Positions 8,910-17,720 of a stretch of DNA of 64,000 nucleotides are shown here, in pieces. The DNA is taken from assembly GCF_036226525.1 (NCBI RefSeq), contig NZ_CP108487.1:992001-1056000 (forward strand). The letters are read 5' to 3'. Position 1 is the stretch's first letter, and each line of letters begins with the position of its first letter. The notes under the pieces are model-generated. The model saw nothing but the letters and a program-made list of their open reading frames with translations, was not told the DNA's origin and did no database searches. The DNA comes from Kribbella sp. NBC_01245 (GTDB lineage: Bacteria > Actinomycetota > Actinomycetes > Propionibacteriales > Kribbellaceae). The position numbers were made by a program, and so were the translations under genes.

Positions 8910-9878
8910 ATGTCTGTTCGTTCCGTGTCCGCGACCCTGGCGTTGTCCGCCGTACTGCTCGGCGCCGGGATGCCGGCGGCGTCCGCCCGGCCCGCCGCCT
9001 ACGAACTGCCCGGCGACCCGGTGGTGAACGGTGCCGGCGGGTCGAAGTACGAGGGGATCGGGTACGACGCGCGGACGGAGCGGTTCTACGTGTCGGAAAC
9101 CACCGGCGGCGAGATCCACCGCGGGTCGCTACGCTTCACCGCCGCCACCGAATGGCTGGCCGGTGACGGTACCGACGGCCGGTGGACCGCGCGCGGCGTC
9201 ACCGTCGACGGACAGGGGCGGGTGTACGTCGCGGGCGGGCCGAACGGCATCGACCACCCGGGCGCGCCCGACATGTGGGTGTACGACGGGTCCGGCCGGC
9301 TGCTGGCCGCGCTGCGCACCGGCGTACCGAACGCATTCCTGAACGACGTCGTCATCGGCCCGGACGGCGCGGCGTACTTCACCAACTCGAACGCGCCGCA
9401 GGTGTTCCGCGTCGCCGAGCGGGACGGCTGCTGGACCGTTCGCACCTGGGCCGACGCGACCGGGACGATCCAGACGCAGACCGGGTTCAACCTCGGCGGC
9501 ATCGTGGTCTCCGCGGACCGCCGCGCGGTGGTCGTTGCCCAGGGCAACGTCGGCAAGCTGTGGCGGTTCGACCTGCGCAGCGGCGCGGTCTCGCCGGTCG
9601 GGACCGGTGGCGCCGACTTGGTGAACGCCGACGGCCTGGTGCGAAGTGGTGAGTTGCTGTGGGTGGTGCGGAACTTCTCTCGGGTCCTGACCACGCTGCG
9701 GCTGTCCGACGATGGCAGCACGGCCACGCTGGTCGCGGCGACGCCCACCGACCCGAGCCGCGTGTTCACCACCGCGAAGCTGGCGCAGGGGCGCTTGCTG
9801 CTCGTCGACAGCAAGTTCGACGAGCCGGTGGGGCTCCCGCCGTACCAGGTGGTCGCACTCACCCCGCCGCGCCAATGA
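8910..9878 (+). CDS. Secreted SMP-30/gluconolactonase-like beta-propeller protein
   Basis: 322 residues; GAGGT lies 8 bases before the ATG. A clear signal peptide ends after PAASA (about residue 26). The mature part has repeated blade-like segments (RGVTVDGQGRVYVAGG, NDVVIGPDGAAYFTNS, NLGGIVVSADRRAVVVAQ, NADGLV) like SMP-30/strictosidine-synthase propellers. Such folds include lactonases, but the metal ligands cannot be assigned by eye, so a catalytic role is not certain. It is divergent from the histidine kinase gene with 145 bp between. Confidence 0.7.
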   Translation: MSVRSVSATLALSAVLLGAGMPAASARPAAYELPGDPVVNGAGGSKYEGIGYDARTERFYVSETTGGEIHRGSLRFTAATEWLAGDGTDGRWTARGVTVDGQGRVYVAGGPNGIDHPGAPDMWVYDGSGRLLAALRTGVPNAFLNDVVIGPDGAAYFTNSNAPQVFRVAERDGCWTVRTWADATGTIQTQTGFNLGGIVVSADRRAVVVAQGNVGKLWRFDLRSGAVSPVGTGGADLVNADGLVRSGELLWVVRNFSRVLTTLRLSDDGSTATLVAATPTDPSRVFTTAKLAQGRLLLVDSKFDEPVGLPPYQVVALTPPRQ

Positions 9879-9883
9879 GGGGG

Positions 9884-9921
9884 TTAACACGCTGTTCACA
9901 ATCGGGCAACAGGTCCGTAAT
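9884..9921 (+). promoter_or_regulatory. Candidate GlnR box upstream of glnII
   Basis: Four five-base half-sites recur every 11 bases: TTAAC (9884), TTCAC (9895), GCAAC (9906) and GTAAT (9917). The actinomycete GlnR operator is four half-sites of the GTnAC/GAAAC type at the same period. Each half-site here has three or four of the expected bases. A TTGACA lies just downstream at 9928-9933. The glutamine synthetase start is 73 bases after the last half-site. Confidence 0.4.
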
Positions 9922-9994
9922 GGCCGATTGACAATGTCGACATCGGCCGGTTCAGGAACGCCTGAGGGGACGGCCACGATGAAGGGACAGACGG

Positions 9995-11014
9995 TTGACC
10001 TACAAGGCCGAGTACATCTGGATCGACGGTACCGAGCCGAGCGCGCGACTTCGCTCGAAGACGAAGATCCTCGCCGACGGCGCCGAGCTGCCGGAGTGGG
10101 GCTTCGACGGTTCGAGCACCAACCAGGCACCCGGTGACAACTCGGACTGCGTACTCAAGCCGGTCTTCTCGTGTCCCGACCCGATCCGCGGCGGCGACCA
10201 CAAGCTGGTGCTGTGCGAGGTCTACCTCGTCGACGGCACCCCGCACCCGACCAACAACCGGGCCAAGCTGCTCCCGATCGCCGAACAGTACGCCGAGCAG
10301 GATTCCTGGTTCGGCATCGAGCAGGAGTACACCTTCTTCCAGGAGGGACGCCCGCTCGGCTTCCCGGCCGTCGGCTTCCCCGCCCCGCAGGGCCCGTACT
10401 ACTGCGGCGTCGGCGCCGACGAGGTCTTCGGCCGCGAGATCGTCGAGAAGCATCTGGACGCCTGTATCGAGGCGGGTCTGACGATCTCCGGCATCAACGC
10501 CGAGGTCATGCCCGGCCAGTGGGAGTTCCAGATCGGCCCGGTGGGTCCGGTCGACGTCGCCGACCACCTGTGGGTGGCCCGGTGGCTGCTCTACCGCATC
10601 GCCGAGGAGTACGACGTCGCCGCGACCCTGGACGCCAAGCCGGCCAAGGGTGACTGGAACGGCGCCGGTGCGCACACCAACTTCTCCACCCGGGCCATGC
10701 GCGAGGGCTACGACGCGATCGTCACCGCTTGCGAGTCCCTCGGCGCCCCAGGCAAGGTCGAGGAGCACATCGCGGGCTACGGCCACGGCATCGAAGAGCG
10801 CCTGACCGGCGCCCACGAGACCGCCCCGCACGACGTCTACAGCTACGGCGTCTCCGACCGCGGCGCTTCGGTCCGCATCCCGTGGCAGGTAGAGGTGGAC
10901 AAGAAGGGCTACATCGAGGACCGCCGCCCCAACGCCAACATCGACCCCTACAACGTCACCCGCCTGCTGGTGAACACCTGCTGCGCCGCGCTGGAAAAGG
11001 CCGGCCAGGTCTGA
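9995..11014 (+). CDS. glnII: Glutamine synthetase, type II (GlnII)
   Basis: 339 residues from a TTG start preceded by AAGGGA; the ATG at 9979 is out of frame. The length and motifs are those of the short eukaryotic-like GSII class: WGFDGSST near the start, EQEYTFF, GQWEFQIGP, the ATP-site NGAGAHTNFST and the C-terminal YNVTRLLVNTCC. It forms glutamine from glutamate, ammonia and ATP in the cytosol. GSII forms lack the adenylylation loop of GSI, so control is mainly transcriptional; a candidate GlnR site lies upstream. The gene stands alone between the propeller gene and the convergent GH36. Confidence 0.95.
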   Translation: MTYKAEYIWIDGTEPSARLRSKTKILADGAELPEWGFDGSSTNQAPGDNSDCVLKPVFSCPDPIRGGDHKLVLCEVYLVDGTPHPTNNRAKLLPIAEQYAEQDSWFGIEQEYTFFQEGRPLGFPAVGFPAPQGPYYCGVGADEVFGREIVEKHLDACIEAGLTISGINAEVMPGQWEFQIGPVGPVDVADHLWVARWLLYRIAEEYDVAATLDAKPAKGDWNGAGAHTNFSTRAMREGYDAIVTACESLGAPGKVEEHIAGYGHGIEERLTGAHETAPHDVYSYGVSDRGASVRIPWQVEVDKKGYIEDRRPNANIDPYNVTRLLVNTCCAALEKAGQV

Positions 11015-11030
11015 GCACAGCGGCTCCGAC

Positions 11031-11090
11031 GTCAGTCGGCCATGGCGGGCGTCAGTCGGCCCTGGCCGGCGTCAGGCGGAGGACGCGGGC
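11031..11090. repeat. 20-bp tandem repeat at convergent gene ends
   Basis: GTCAGTCGGCC followed by TGGC-GGC occurs at 11031-11050 and 11051-11070 with two mismatches, and a third, weaker copy begins at 11071. The unit covers the 3' end and stop codon of the minus-strand GH36 gene. It fills the 37-base gap to glutamine synthetase. Confidence 0.7.
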
Positions 11091-13103
11091 GGAGGGTTCG
11101 GAGGTGTTCGTGGTGATGGTGAGCGCGTCGTCCGTCCAGCTGTAGGTCCAGTCGGCGAGGTCAGCGGGGAAGTGGGGTTCGATCCTTGCCCGGCGCAGGG
11201 GCAGCGTGATGGTGGACGGGCCAGCGGCGCGGTGCCAGAGGGTCAGGTAAGAGGCGTCGGGACCGTTGAGGGCAAGGGCGATCCACTCATCGGTCCACGC
11301 CGGCAGGCCCATCGGCCAGGCAGGCACGAGCGATTCGAGGTCATCGAGGATCGCGCGATGGGCGGACAGCGCCGAACGGATCAAGTCGAGCTCGGCCGGC
11401 GTCATTCGGTTGAGGTGGCCCGAGAGGTAAAGGCGGCCGGGAATACCGTTGACGAGCGCGAAGATGAACTCCTCGCGAGTGGTTCCGCTGATCGGGTAGG
11501 CCCAGTGGCCGGCTTGCTCGGGGAGTACGGCGGCCGGGGCGGCCGCGGTGATCGTTGCGTAGAGCAACGGATGTTCCTGGTCCGAGGTCGACTGCAGATG
11601 GAGCCGGGACAGCATGGCGTAGTCCGTTCGCATCGCACCCGAGGCGCAGTTCTCGATCAGCAGGTCGGGGTGACGTGTCTGCAGATCGTCGAGCCAGCCG
11701 AGCAGCGCGCGCTGGTGTTCCAGCAGCCCGTGACCCAGCGACGTACCAGCCTTGTCGGTGCCGGGGCCGGTCATCGTGTTGTTGTCGAACTTGAAGAAGC
11801 CGACGCCGAACTCGCGGATCAGCCGGTCGACGGTGTCGTCGAGGTGTGCGCGGGCGGCCGCGCTGCGCAGGTCGAGCAGGTACCGGCCGGACTCGGCGAC
11901 CCGACGGCCACGGCGGCTCAGGAACGCTTCGTCGGGTAGGTCGTTCGCCATCGGCGAGCGCGTGCCGATCACCTCGGGTTCAAGCCAGAGGCCAGGCACC
12001 ATGCCGCGTAAGTGGATCCGGTCGATCACCTCGGCGAGGCCGTTCGGGAAGCGGGTCGTCGACGGTTGCCACGCTCCGACCGTGTTCCACCAGTCGCCTT
12101 CGGCATACCAGCCGGCATCGATGCAGAAGTAGTCGGCTCCGGCCTCGGCGGCTGCGTCGATCAGCGGCAGCAGCTTCTCCGTGGTCGGATCGCCCAGCAG
12201 CGTGTTCATGTAGTCGTTGAAGACCACCGGCATCCGGTCGTCGATCGGACGGCGATGACGTATCGCGCGCCGTTGACGCGTGAGCGCGGCGAACACACTG
12301 TCGCGGTCTGCACCGGCGACGAGGGACACCGGCACTGTCGTGAATGGCTTGTCGGCCGTGACCTCGACACTCCACTGATGTTCCTGGTCGGTCGGACCGC
12401 TGAGCAGCAGGTAGCCGCCGTGGCGGGTCTCGCCGAGCTCGTAGTGCCACGGTCCGTTGTGCTCGATCTGCCAGCCGAGGGCGTACGGCGCACTCCGGTC
12501 GACCAGGACACCGACAGGCAGCCACTCCCCGCTGGACCACGAATTCGAGCTGGTCACCGCGTGCCGGCTCCTGGCGACATGGCGGTGCGAGTCGCGGACG
12601 ATGTCCGCCAGCGCCGCACTCCGCAATGGCCGAGTCGACCAGCGGCTTTCCGCCATCCAGCTGTTGGCGGCGGAAAGCAGGTCGGCGTCGATCGACGCGA
12701 GGCCGACCACGAGCGACGACAGGAACGTGAGCTCCAGCGATCCCGTGCCGATCATCGAGGCTTCGCTCCAGGCCCGTACGCCGGCTCGCGCTTCGAACCC
12801 ACTCGTGACGCACAGACCGGTGGCGGGGTCCTCCTGGGTGATGCGCAACGTCGTCTCGGTTTCCTTGTGACGGACGTAGCGCAACTGTTGCCCGAGACTG
12901 GTGTCGACGTGCCGGTTGGTGCTCGGCGATAGTCCGTGTCCGACGGCGGAGACCTCGACCAGTGGCTGGCTGGGATCCGCCGTACTGCTGTCTGCTGGTG
13001 CGGCTTTCTGTGAGGCTTCGCGTACGGCGATCAGCCGCACCGGGCCGTCGTCGAGGGCGAACGTCAGCGTCAGGTCAGGCGTACTCCAGTGCAGCAGGTC
13101 CAT
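11052..13103 (-). CDS. Alpha-galactosidase, GH36
   Basis: 683 residues, no signal peptide, so cytosolic. An N-terminal beta-supersandwich (1-290) precedes the TIM barrel. The barrel has VVFNDYMNT, YFCIDAGWY, the nucleophile Asp440 in FFKFDNN, the NCASG loop (485-489) and the acid/base Asp508 in STSDQE, all in the GH36 pattern. The enzyme removes terminal alpha-galactose from oligosaccharides. It is the last gene of a minus-strand operon: fuconate dehydratase, FadR-type regulator (9 bp upstream), GH36. That context points to galactose-containing fucosylated oligosaccharides. Confidence 0.88.
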   Translation of the reverse strand: MDLLHWSTPDLTLTFALDDGPVRLIAVREASQKAAPADSSTADPSQPLVEVSAVGHGLSPSTNRHVDTSLGQQLRYVRHKETETTLRITQEDPATGLCVTSGFEARAGVRAWSEASMIGTGSLELTFLSSLVVGLASIDADLLSAANSWMAESRWSTRPLRSAALADIVRDSHRHVARSRHAVTSSNSWSSGEWLPVGVLVDRSAPYALGWQIEHNGPWHYELGETRHGGYLLLSGPTDQEHQWSVEVTADKPFTTVPVSLVAGADRDSVFAALTRQRRAIRHRRPIDDRMPVVFNDYMNTLLGDPTTEKLLPLIDAAAEAGADYFCIDAGWYAEGDWWNTVGAWQPSTTRFPNGLAEVIDRIHLRGMVPGLWLEPEVIGTRSPMANDLPDEAFLSRRGRRVAESGRYLLDLRSAAARAHLDDTVDRLIREFGVGFFKFDNNTMTGPGTDKAGTSLGHGLLEHQRALLGWLDDLQTRHPDLLIENCASGAMRTDYAMLSRLHLQSTSDQEHPLLYATITAAAPAAVLPEQAGHWAYPISGTTREEFIFALVNGIPGRLYLSGHLNRMTPAELDLIRSALSAHRAILDDLESLVPAWPMGLPAWTDEWIALALNGPDASYLTLWHRAAGPSTITLPLRRARIEPHFPADLADWTYSWTDDALTITTNTSEPSARVLRLTPARAD

Positions 13104-13112
13104 CGGCGCGTC

Positions 13113-13862
13113 TCATTCCGTGGTCGGGCTCACCACGCCTCGTTCGAGGAGGTAGTCCTCGACGGTGAACAGGTGGGCGGCCATGCGGGTGCGTGCTCGG
13201 TCGGGGTCGTGGGTGGTCAGGGCGGCGAGGATCGAGAGGTGTTCGGAGTGGGCGGTCTCGTCCGCGCCGGGCTGCGAGATGGATCGGCGCAGCCGGTCGC
13301 GCATCGTGCGTCCACCCAGCGCGTCGATGAGTGCGGTCAGCACCGGGTTGCCGGCCGCCTCCGCGATGATGCGGTGGAAGGCGATGTCGTTCTCGATCAC
13401 CGTCTCGTGGTTCGGCTCCTCGAGCGTCAGTTCGGCCCCGTTGTGACGCAAGAGCTCGGCAGCGGCGTCGAGCTCCGCCGAGGCGATCCGCAGCGCTGCT
13501 GAGGCGGCGGCCTCGGTCTCGAGGATCCGGCGTACCGCGTGCAGATGATGTGTTCCGCTGCCCTCCTGCAGGTCGACAACGAAGCCGAGCGGAGCCAGCA
13601 GCATGGACGGATCCAGCTTGGTGACGTAGGTACCGTCACCTTGCCGCGTCTCGAGAACTCCCATCATCGACAGTGCGCGGACCCCCTCGCGCAGGGGATT
13701 CCTCGACACGCCGAGTGCCGCGGCGAGGTCTTTCTCGACGGGAAGCCGGTCGCCCGGCCGGAGCCGGCCGTCGATGAGCATGTGCCGGATGCTCTCGACC
13801 ACGATGTCGGTCTGTGAAACGCCTGGGGTGCGAGACGGCTCAGCCACCTTGCCGGTGGTCAT
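13113..13862 (-). CDS. FadR-type GntR-family transcriptional regulator
   Basis: 249 residues from the ATG at 13862, which overlaps the fuconate dehydratase stop by four bases. The winged helix is at about 18-80 (LRPGDRLPVEKDLAAALGVSR) and the all-helical FCD domain follows, with metal-ligand type histidines in DIAFHRIIAEAAG and later SEHLSILAAL. FCD regulators usually sense sugar acids or other carboxylates; fuconate or its dehydration product would fit the neighbours. The operator was not located with confidence in the 141-bp divergent region at 15179-15319. Confidence 0.88.
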   Translation of the reverse strand: MTTGKVAEPSRTPGVSQTDIVVESIRHMLIDGRLRPGDRLPVEKDLAAALGVSRNPLREGVRALSMMGVLETRQGDGTYVTKLDPSMLLAPLGFVVDLQEGSGTHHLHAVRRILETEAAASAALRIASAELDAAAELLRHNGAELTLEEPNHETVIENDIAFHRIIAEAAGNPVLTALIDALGGRTMRDRLRRSISQPGADETAHSEHLSILAALTTHDPDRARTRMAAHLFTVEDYLLERGVVSPTTE

Positions 13863-15178
13863 GGCAGCGGGTCTCGTTCCGCGCGTGATGCCCAGTAGGT
13901 ACCGTCCGGGAATTGGTAGGTCTTGAGTGACGTCCTGTGCATCTCGGCACTGTAACCGGGCGCGGCCGGAAGCACGTACGCGCCGTTCCTTACCACGCAG
14001 GGATCGACGAAGTGTTCGTGCAGGTGGTCGACGTACTCGGTGACGCGGCCGTCGAGGCTGCCTGACACGGCGACGTAGTCGAAGACCGCGAGATGCTGAA
14101 CGAGTTCGCACAGACCGACGCCACCCGCATGTGGGCAGACCGGCACGTCGAACCAGGCAGCGAGAAGGTAGACCGCGAGTACCTCGTTGACGCTGCCGAG
14201 CCGGGCCGCGTCGAGCTGGCAGTAGTCGATGGCGCCGGCCTGGAACAGCTGCTTGAACAGAACCCGGTTCATGCCGTGCTCGCCGGTGGCGACGCCGATG
14301 GGTGCCACGGCTTTGCGGATCGCGGCGTGACCCAGGATGTCGTCGGGACTGGTCGGTTCCTCGATCCACAGCGGGTCGAACTCGGCCAGCGACTTGATCC
14401 ATTCGATCGCCTGCGGGACCTCCCACACCTGGTTCGCGTCGATCATCAGATGACCGTCCGGCCCGAGGACCTCGCGGGCGATGCCACAGCGCCGGATGTC
14501 GTCGGCCAGATCGGCGCCGACCTTGAGTTTCACATGTTTGTAGCCTGCGGCAACGGCTTCCTCGCAGAGCCTGCGCAGTTTGGTGTCGGAGTACCCGAGC
14601 CATCCGGCGGAGGTCGTGTAACACGGGTAGCCGGATGCCTCGAGCTGCTCGATTCGTTGCTTGCGGCCACCTACCTGCCGCTCCAGCAGGGTGATGGCTT
14701 GCTTCGGCGTCAGGACGTCGGCGAGATACCGCAGATCGGCGGCCGCGACGAGTTGTTCGGGTGACATGTCGGACAGCAGTCGCCACAGCGGTACGCCGGC
14801 CCGTCGGGCGGCGAGATCCCACACCGCGTTCATGACCGCGGCCAGGGCCAGATGGATGACTCCCTTGTCCGGGCCGAGCCATCGCAGTTGGCTGTCCGAC
14901 TGCAGTTCCCGGTAGATCCCGCCGGGGTCATCGCACAGCTCGTCGACGTCTCGGCCCACCAGTGGTACGGCGCGCTGAGCGGCGGCGGCGACGCACAGGT
15001 CGTTGCCGCGCCCGATGGTGAAGGTGAAGCCGTGCCCGGCGAGATCCGGGTCGTCTGTGTGCAGCACGACGTACGCCGCGGAGTGGTCGCCGTCCTTGTT
15101 CATCGCGTCGGATCCGTCGCTGGTCAGCGACGTCGGGAAGCGGACGTCGACGACCTCCACCGACGTGATGCGTGGCAT
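13859..15178 (-). CDS. L-fuconate dehydratase (enolase superfamily)
   Basis: 439 residues from the ATG at 15178, after GAGAGGGG; an earlier start at 15247 adds unlikely residues. It has the mandelate-racemase-type barrel: KLKVG base lysines, the metal ligands Asp in MIDANQVW, Glu in WIEEPTSPDD and Glu in ATGEHG, and His in VCPHAGGVGLCE. The last motif with EYVDHLHEHF is characteristic of fuconate dehydratase rather than other subgroups. It converts L-fuconate to 2-keto-3-deoxy-L-fuconate in the non-phosphorylated fucose pathway. First gene of the minus-strand operon, facing the GH95 gene. Confidence 0.88.
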   Translation of the reverse strand: MPRITSVEVVDVRFPTSLTSDGSDAMNKDGDHSAAYVVLHTDDPDLAGHGFTFTIGRGNDLCVAAAAQRAVPLVGRDVDELCDDPGGIYRELQSDSQLRWLGPDKGVIHLALAAVMNAVWDLAARRAGVPLWRLLSDMSPEQLVAAADLRYLADVLTPKQAITLLERQVGGRKQRIEQLEASGYPCYTTSAGWLGYSDTKLRRLCEEAVAAGYKHVKLKVGADLADDIRRCGIAREVLGPDGHLMIDANQVWEVPQAIEWIKSLAEFDPLWIEEPTSPDDILGHAAIRKAVAPIGVATGEHGMNRVLFKQLFQAGAIDYCQLDAARLGSVNEVLAVYLLAAWFDVPVCPHAGGVGLCELVQHLAVFDYVAVSGSLDGRVTEYVDHLHEHFVDPCVVRNGAYVLPAAPGYSAEMHRTSLKTYQFPDGTYWASRAERDPLP

Positions 15179-15319
15179 GGCGGGCCCCTCTCGATCAGCA
15201 ATAGATGGGATCTTTCTACGCCCTTGATGTCGTTCAGTATGGACCAAGCTCCGTCACGGCGCTACGATCCCGGAAATTCATGGGATTAATACCTCGCCGT
15301 CTCGAGGGAGGACCGTGGT

Positions 15320-17695
15320 ATGGGCAACCTGGTGAGCTCGGACCGCTCCGGTATGCAGCGGCTGTTCTACGACCGGCCCGCCGAAACGTGGCTGGAGGCG
15401 CTGCCGCTCGGCAACGGCCGGATCGGCGCGATGTGCTTCGGTGGTGTCGGCCAGGATCGGATAGGGCTGAACGACGAGACTTTGTGGTCTGGCAGTCCGG
15501 AGACCGCTCGGTCTTTGTCCACTCCGCTCGGTGCGACCGGTGCCGACGCCGTACAGGCGCTGCGCGACGCTCTCGCGGCGGGTGACACTCGCCGGGCGCA
15601 TGAGTTGGCTTGTGGTTTTCACTCCGGCTACTCGCAGGCGTACCTGCCGCTGGGCGATCTCCTGCTCGAGGTTCGCGTCGATGGCGCAACGCCTGCTGCC
15701 GGAGATGTCACGCAGTATCGTCGCGAGCTCGATCTCGACGCCGCGATGGCCACGGCAGAGTTCGCGATCGGGGGAGTAGCGGTTCGGCAGGAGGTCTTCG
15801 TCAGCGCGCCGGACGGCGTACTGGTCCACCGAATGACCGCGTCCGAGCCGGTCCTGGCGCTGACTTGCCGGTTGACCTCGCAATTGCGATCGCGCCCACA
15901 CGCAGTCGAGGACGGGCTCGGACTGCTCCTGCAGGCACCAGCCGATGTCGCTCCTCCACATCGCGACGTGCCACAGCCGATCCGGTACTCCGACGGTTCG
16001 GATCGCGGCATGGCAGCCGCTATCGCGTTGCGTACCTCGACCGATGGCGAGATCGGGGCGAGTGCCTCGGAGCTCGGCATCGAGGGCGCCACGGAGATCA
16101 CCTTGGTTCTCTCGACCGCCACGGGCTACGACGGTCCGTTCACGGCGCCGACCCGGACGGCGCAGGAGTGCTGGTTCGCCGCGGATCAGACCGTGCGCGC
16201 GGCTCTCGATCGCGAGTACGGGCAGCTCAAGTCCGATCATCAGCGGGATCACCGGCGACTGTTTCGTCGTACGGCGCTCGAGCTGGCCGGGTCGGCGGAG
16301 CAGGCGGAGCTGCCGACCGACGTGCGGGTTGCCCGGGCGGTCGAGGTCGAGGACCCTGCCCTGGCTGCGCTGATCTTCAACTACGGCCGCTACCTGATGA
16401 TCGCGAGTTCGCGACCAGGTGGTCTGCCGACCAACCTGCAGGGGATCTGGAACGACATCCTGCGGCCGCCGTGGAGCTCGAACTTCACGGTCAACATCAA
16501 CACCGAGATGAACTACTGGCCGGCGGAGACGACGAACTTGCCGGAGTGCCACGAACCGTTGCTTCGATACATCGGTCAGCTTGCCCAGGCGGGGCGTCGT
16601 ACGGCTAGCGATCGGTACGGTTGCGGTGGCTGGACTGCGCACCACAATGCCGACGCGTGGTGCTGGACGCTGCCGGTCGAGGGCGATCCGCGGTGGTCGA
16701 ACTGGCCGATGGCCGGTGCGTGGCTGGCCCGGCATCTGTGGGATCACTACGAGTTCACCGGGGATCTCGAGTTCCTCGGCGAGTCCTGGCGCGTCTTGCG
16801 GGGTGCAGCGGAGTTCTGCCTCGACTGGCTGGTGGAGATGCCGGATGGCAGTCTCGGTACGGCGCCGTCGACGTCGCCGGAGAACGACTACATCGCCCAC
16901 GACGGGCAGCCGGCATCCGTGACCGAGTCGTCGACCATGGACCTGGCGCTCATCTCAGAGCTGTTCCAGCGGGTTGAGCAGGCGGCCGAGTTGCTCGATG
17001 TCGTGGACCCGATCGTCGGCGAGATGTCCACGGCCCGGAAGCGACTGCCCGAGCCATCGATTGGCGCACAAGGCCAACTGCAGGAGTGGGCAGCCGACCT
17101 ACCGGAGGAAGACCCGCACCACCGCCACATGTCGCATCTGATCGGCGTACATCCTGGCAACGCGATCACGCCGGACAGCACGCCCAGCCTCGCCGCCGCG
17201 GCCACGCGGACGCTCGACCTGCGCGGCGACGAGGCGACGGGATGGTCGCTGGCGTGGAAGATCTGCCTGCGGGCGCGCCTCCGCGACGCGGCGGCCGCTC
17301 ATCGCCTGGTGCGAGCGTTCCTGCGGCCGGCGGACGACACGGCGACGGGGTATTCCGGCAGCGGGGCGGGTATCTACCCGAACCTGTTCTGCGCCCATCC
17401 GCCGTTCCAGATCGACGGCAACTTCGGTGCGACGGCAGGAGTCGCGGAGATGCTCCTGCAGAGTCACACCGGCGAGATCGAACTCCTGCCCGCCCTGCCT
17501 GCTTCATGGGCCAGTGGACGAGTGACCGGCCTCCGGGCCCGTGGGGGTGTGGTCGTCGACATCGCGTGGACGCCGTACGGCATCGAGTCGGTGCTGACCG
17601 CTGACCGGGACCAGGAGCGGGTCGTACGCCGTGGTGGCGAGCGGGTGCCGGTCCGGTTGACGGCCGGCGTCGGTCACCGCGTGAGCTCGAGTTGA
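15320..17695 (+). CDS. Alpha-L-fucosidase, GH95 (1,2-alpha-L-fucosidase type)
   Basis: 791 residues after GGGAGG, with no signal peptide. The N-terminal block RPAETWLEALPLGNGRIGAM and GLNDETLWSG are diagnostic of GH95. The alpha/alpha barrel carries NINTEMNYWP, holding the paired asparagines that activate water in this family, and the C-terminal DGNFGATAG holds the Asp-containing segment. GH95 enzymes invert the linkage and favour Fuc-alpha-1,2-Gal. It opens the plus-strand operon followed by the ABC transporter and GH29, which implies action on imported oligosaccharide. Confidence 0.92.
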   Translation: MGNLVSSDRSGMQRLFYDRPAETWLEALPLGNGRIGAMCFGGVGQDRIGLNDETLWSGSPETARSLSTPLGATGADAVQALRDALAAGDTRRAHELACGFHSGYSQAYLPLGDLLLEVRVDGATPAAGDVTQYRRELDLDAAMATAEFAIGGVAVRQEVFVSAPDGVLVHRMTASEPVLALTCRLTSQLRSRPHAVEDGLGLLLQAPADVAPPHRDVPQPIRYSDGSDRGMAAAIALRTSTDGEIGASASELGIEGATEITLVLSTATGYDGPFTAPTRTAQECWFAADQTVRAALDREYGQLKSDHQRDHRRLFRRTALELAGSAEQAELPTDVRVARAVEVEDPALAALIFNYGRYLMIASSRPGGLPTNLQGIWNDILRPPWSSNFTVNINTEMNYWPAETTNLPECHEPLLRYIGQLAQAGRRTASDRYGCGGWTAHHNADAWCWTLPVEGDPRWSNWPMAGAWLARHLWDHYEFTGDLEFLGESWRVLRGAAEFCLDWLVEMPDGSLGTAPSTSPENDYIAHDGQPASVTESSTMDLALISELFQRVEQAAELLDVVDPIVGEMSTARKRLPEPSIGAQGQLQEWAADLPEEDPHHRHMSHLIGVHPGNAITPDSTPSLAAAATRTLDLRGDEATGWSLAWKICLRARLRDAAAAHRLVRAFLRPADDTATGYSGSGAGIYPNLFCAHPPFQIDGNFGATAGVAEMLLQSHTGEIELLPALPASWASGRVTGLRARGGVVVDIAWTPYGIESVLTADRDQERVVRRGGERVPVRLTAGVGHRVSSS

Positions 17696-17720
17696 TCGAC
17701 GGCTTGGACGAGGAGGTCCC

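Noticed and set aside
9979-9994. ATG at 9979 as start of glutamine synthetase.
   Set aside because: It is out of frame with the GSII reading frame; TTG 9995 gives the expected N-terminus.
13863-14882. Upstream extension of the FadR-type regulator frame to 589 codons.
   Set aside because: The extension lies inside fuconate dehydratase in another frame; the ATG at 13862 gives the normal length for this regulator class.
15278-16900. 540-codon frame antisense to GH95.
   Set aside because: The GH95 frame has full family motifs; the antisense translation has none.
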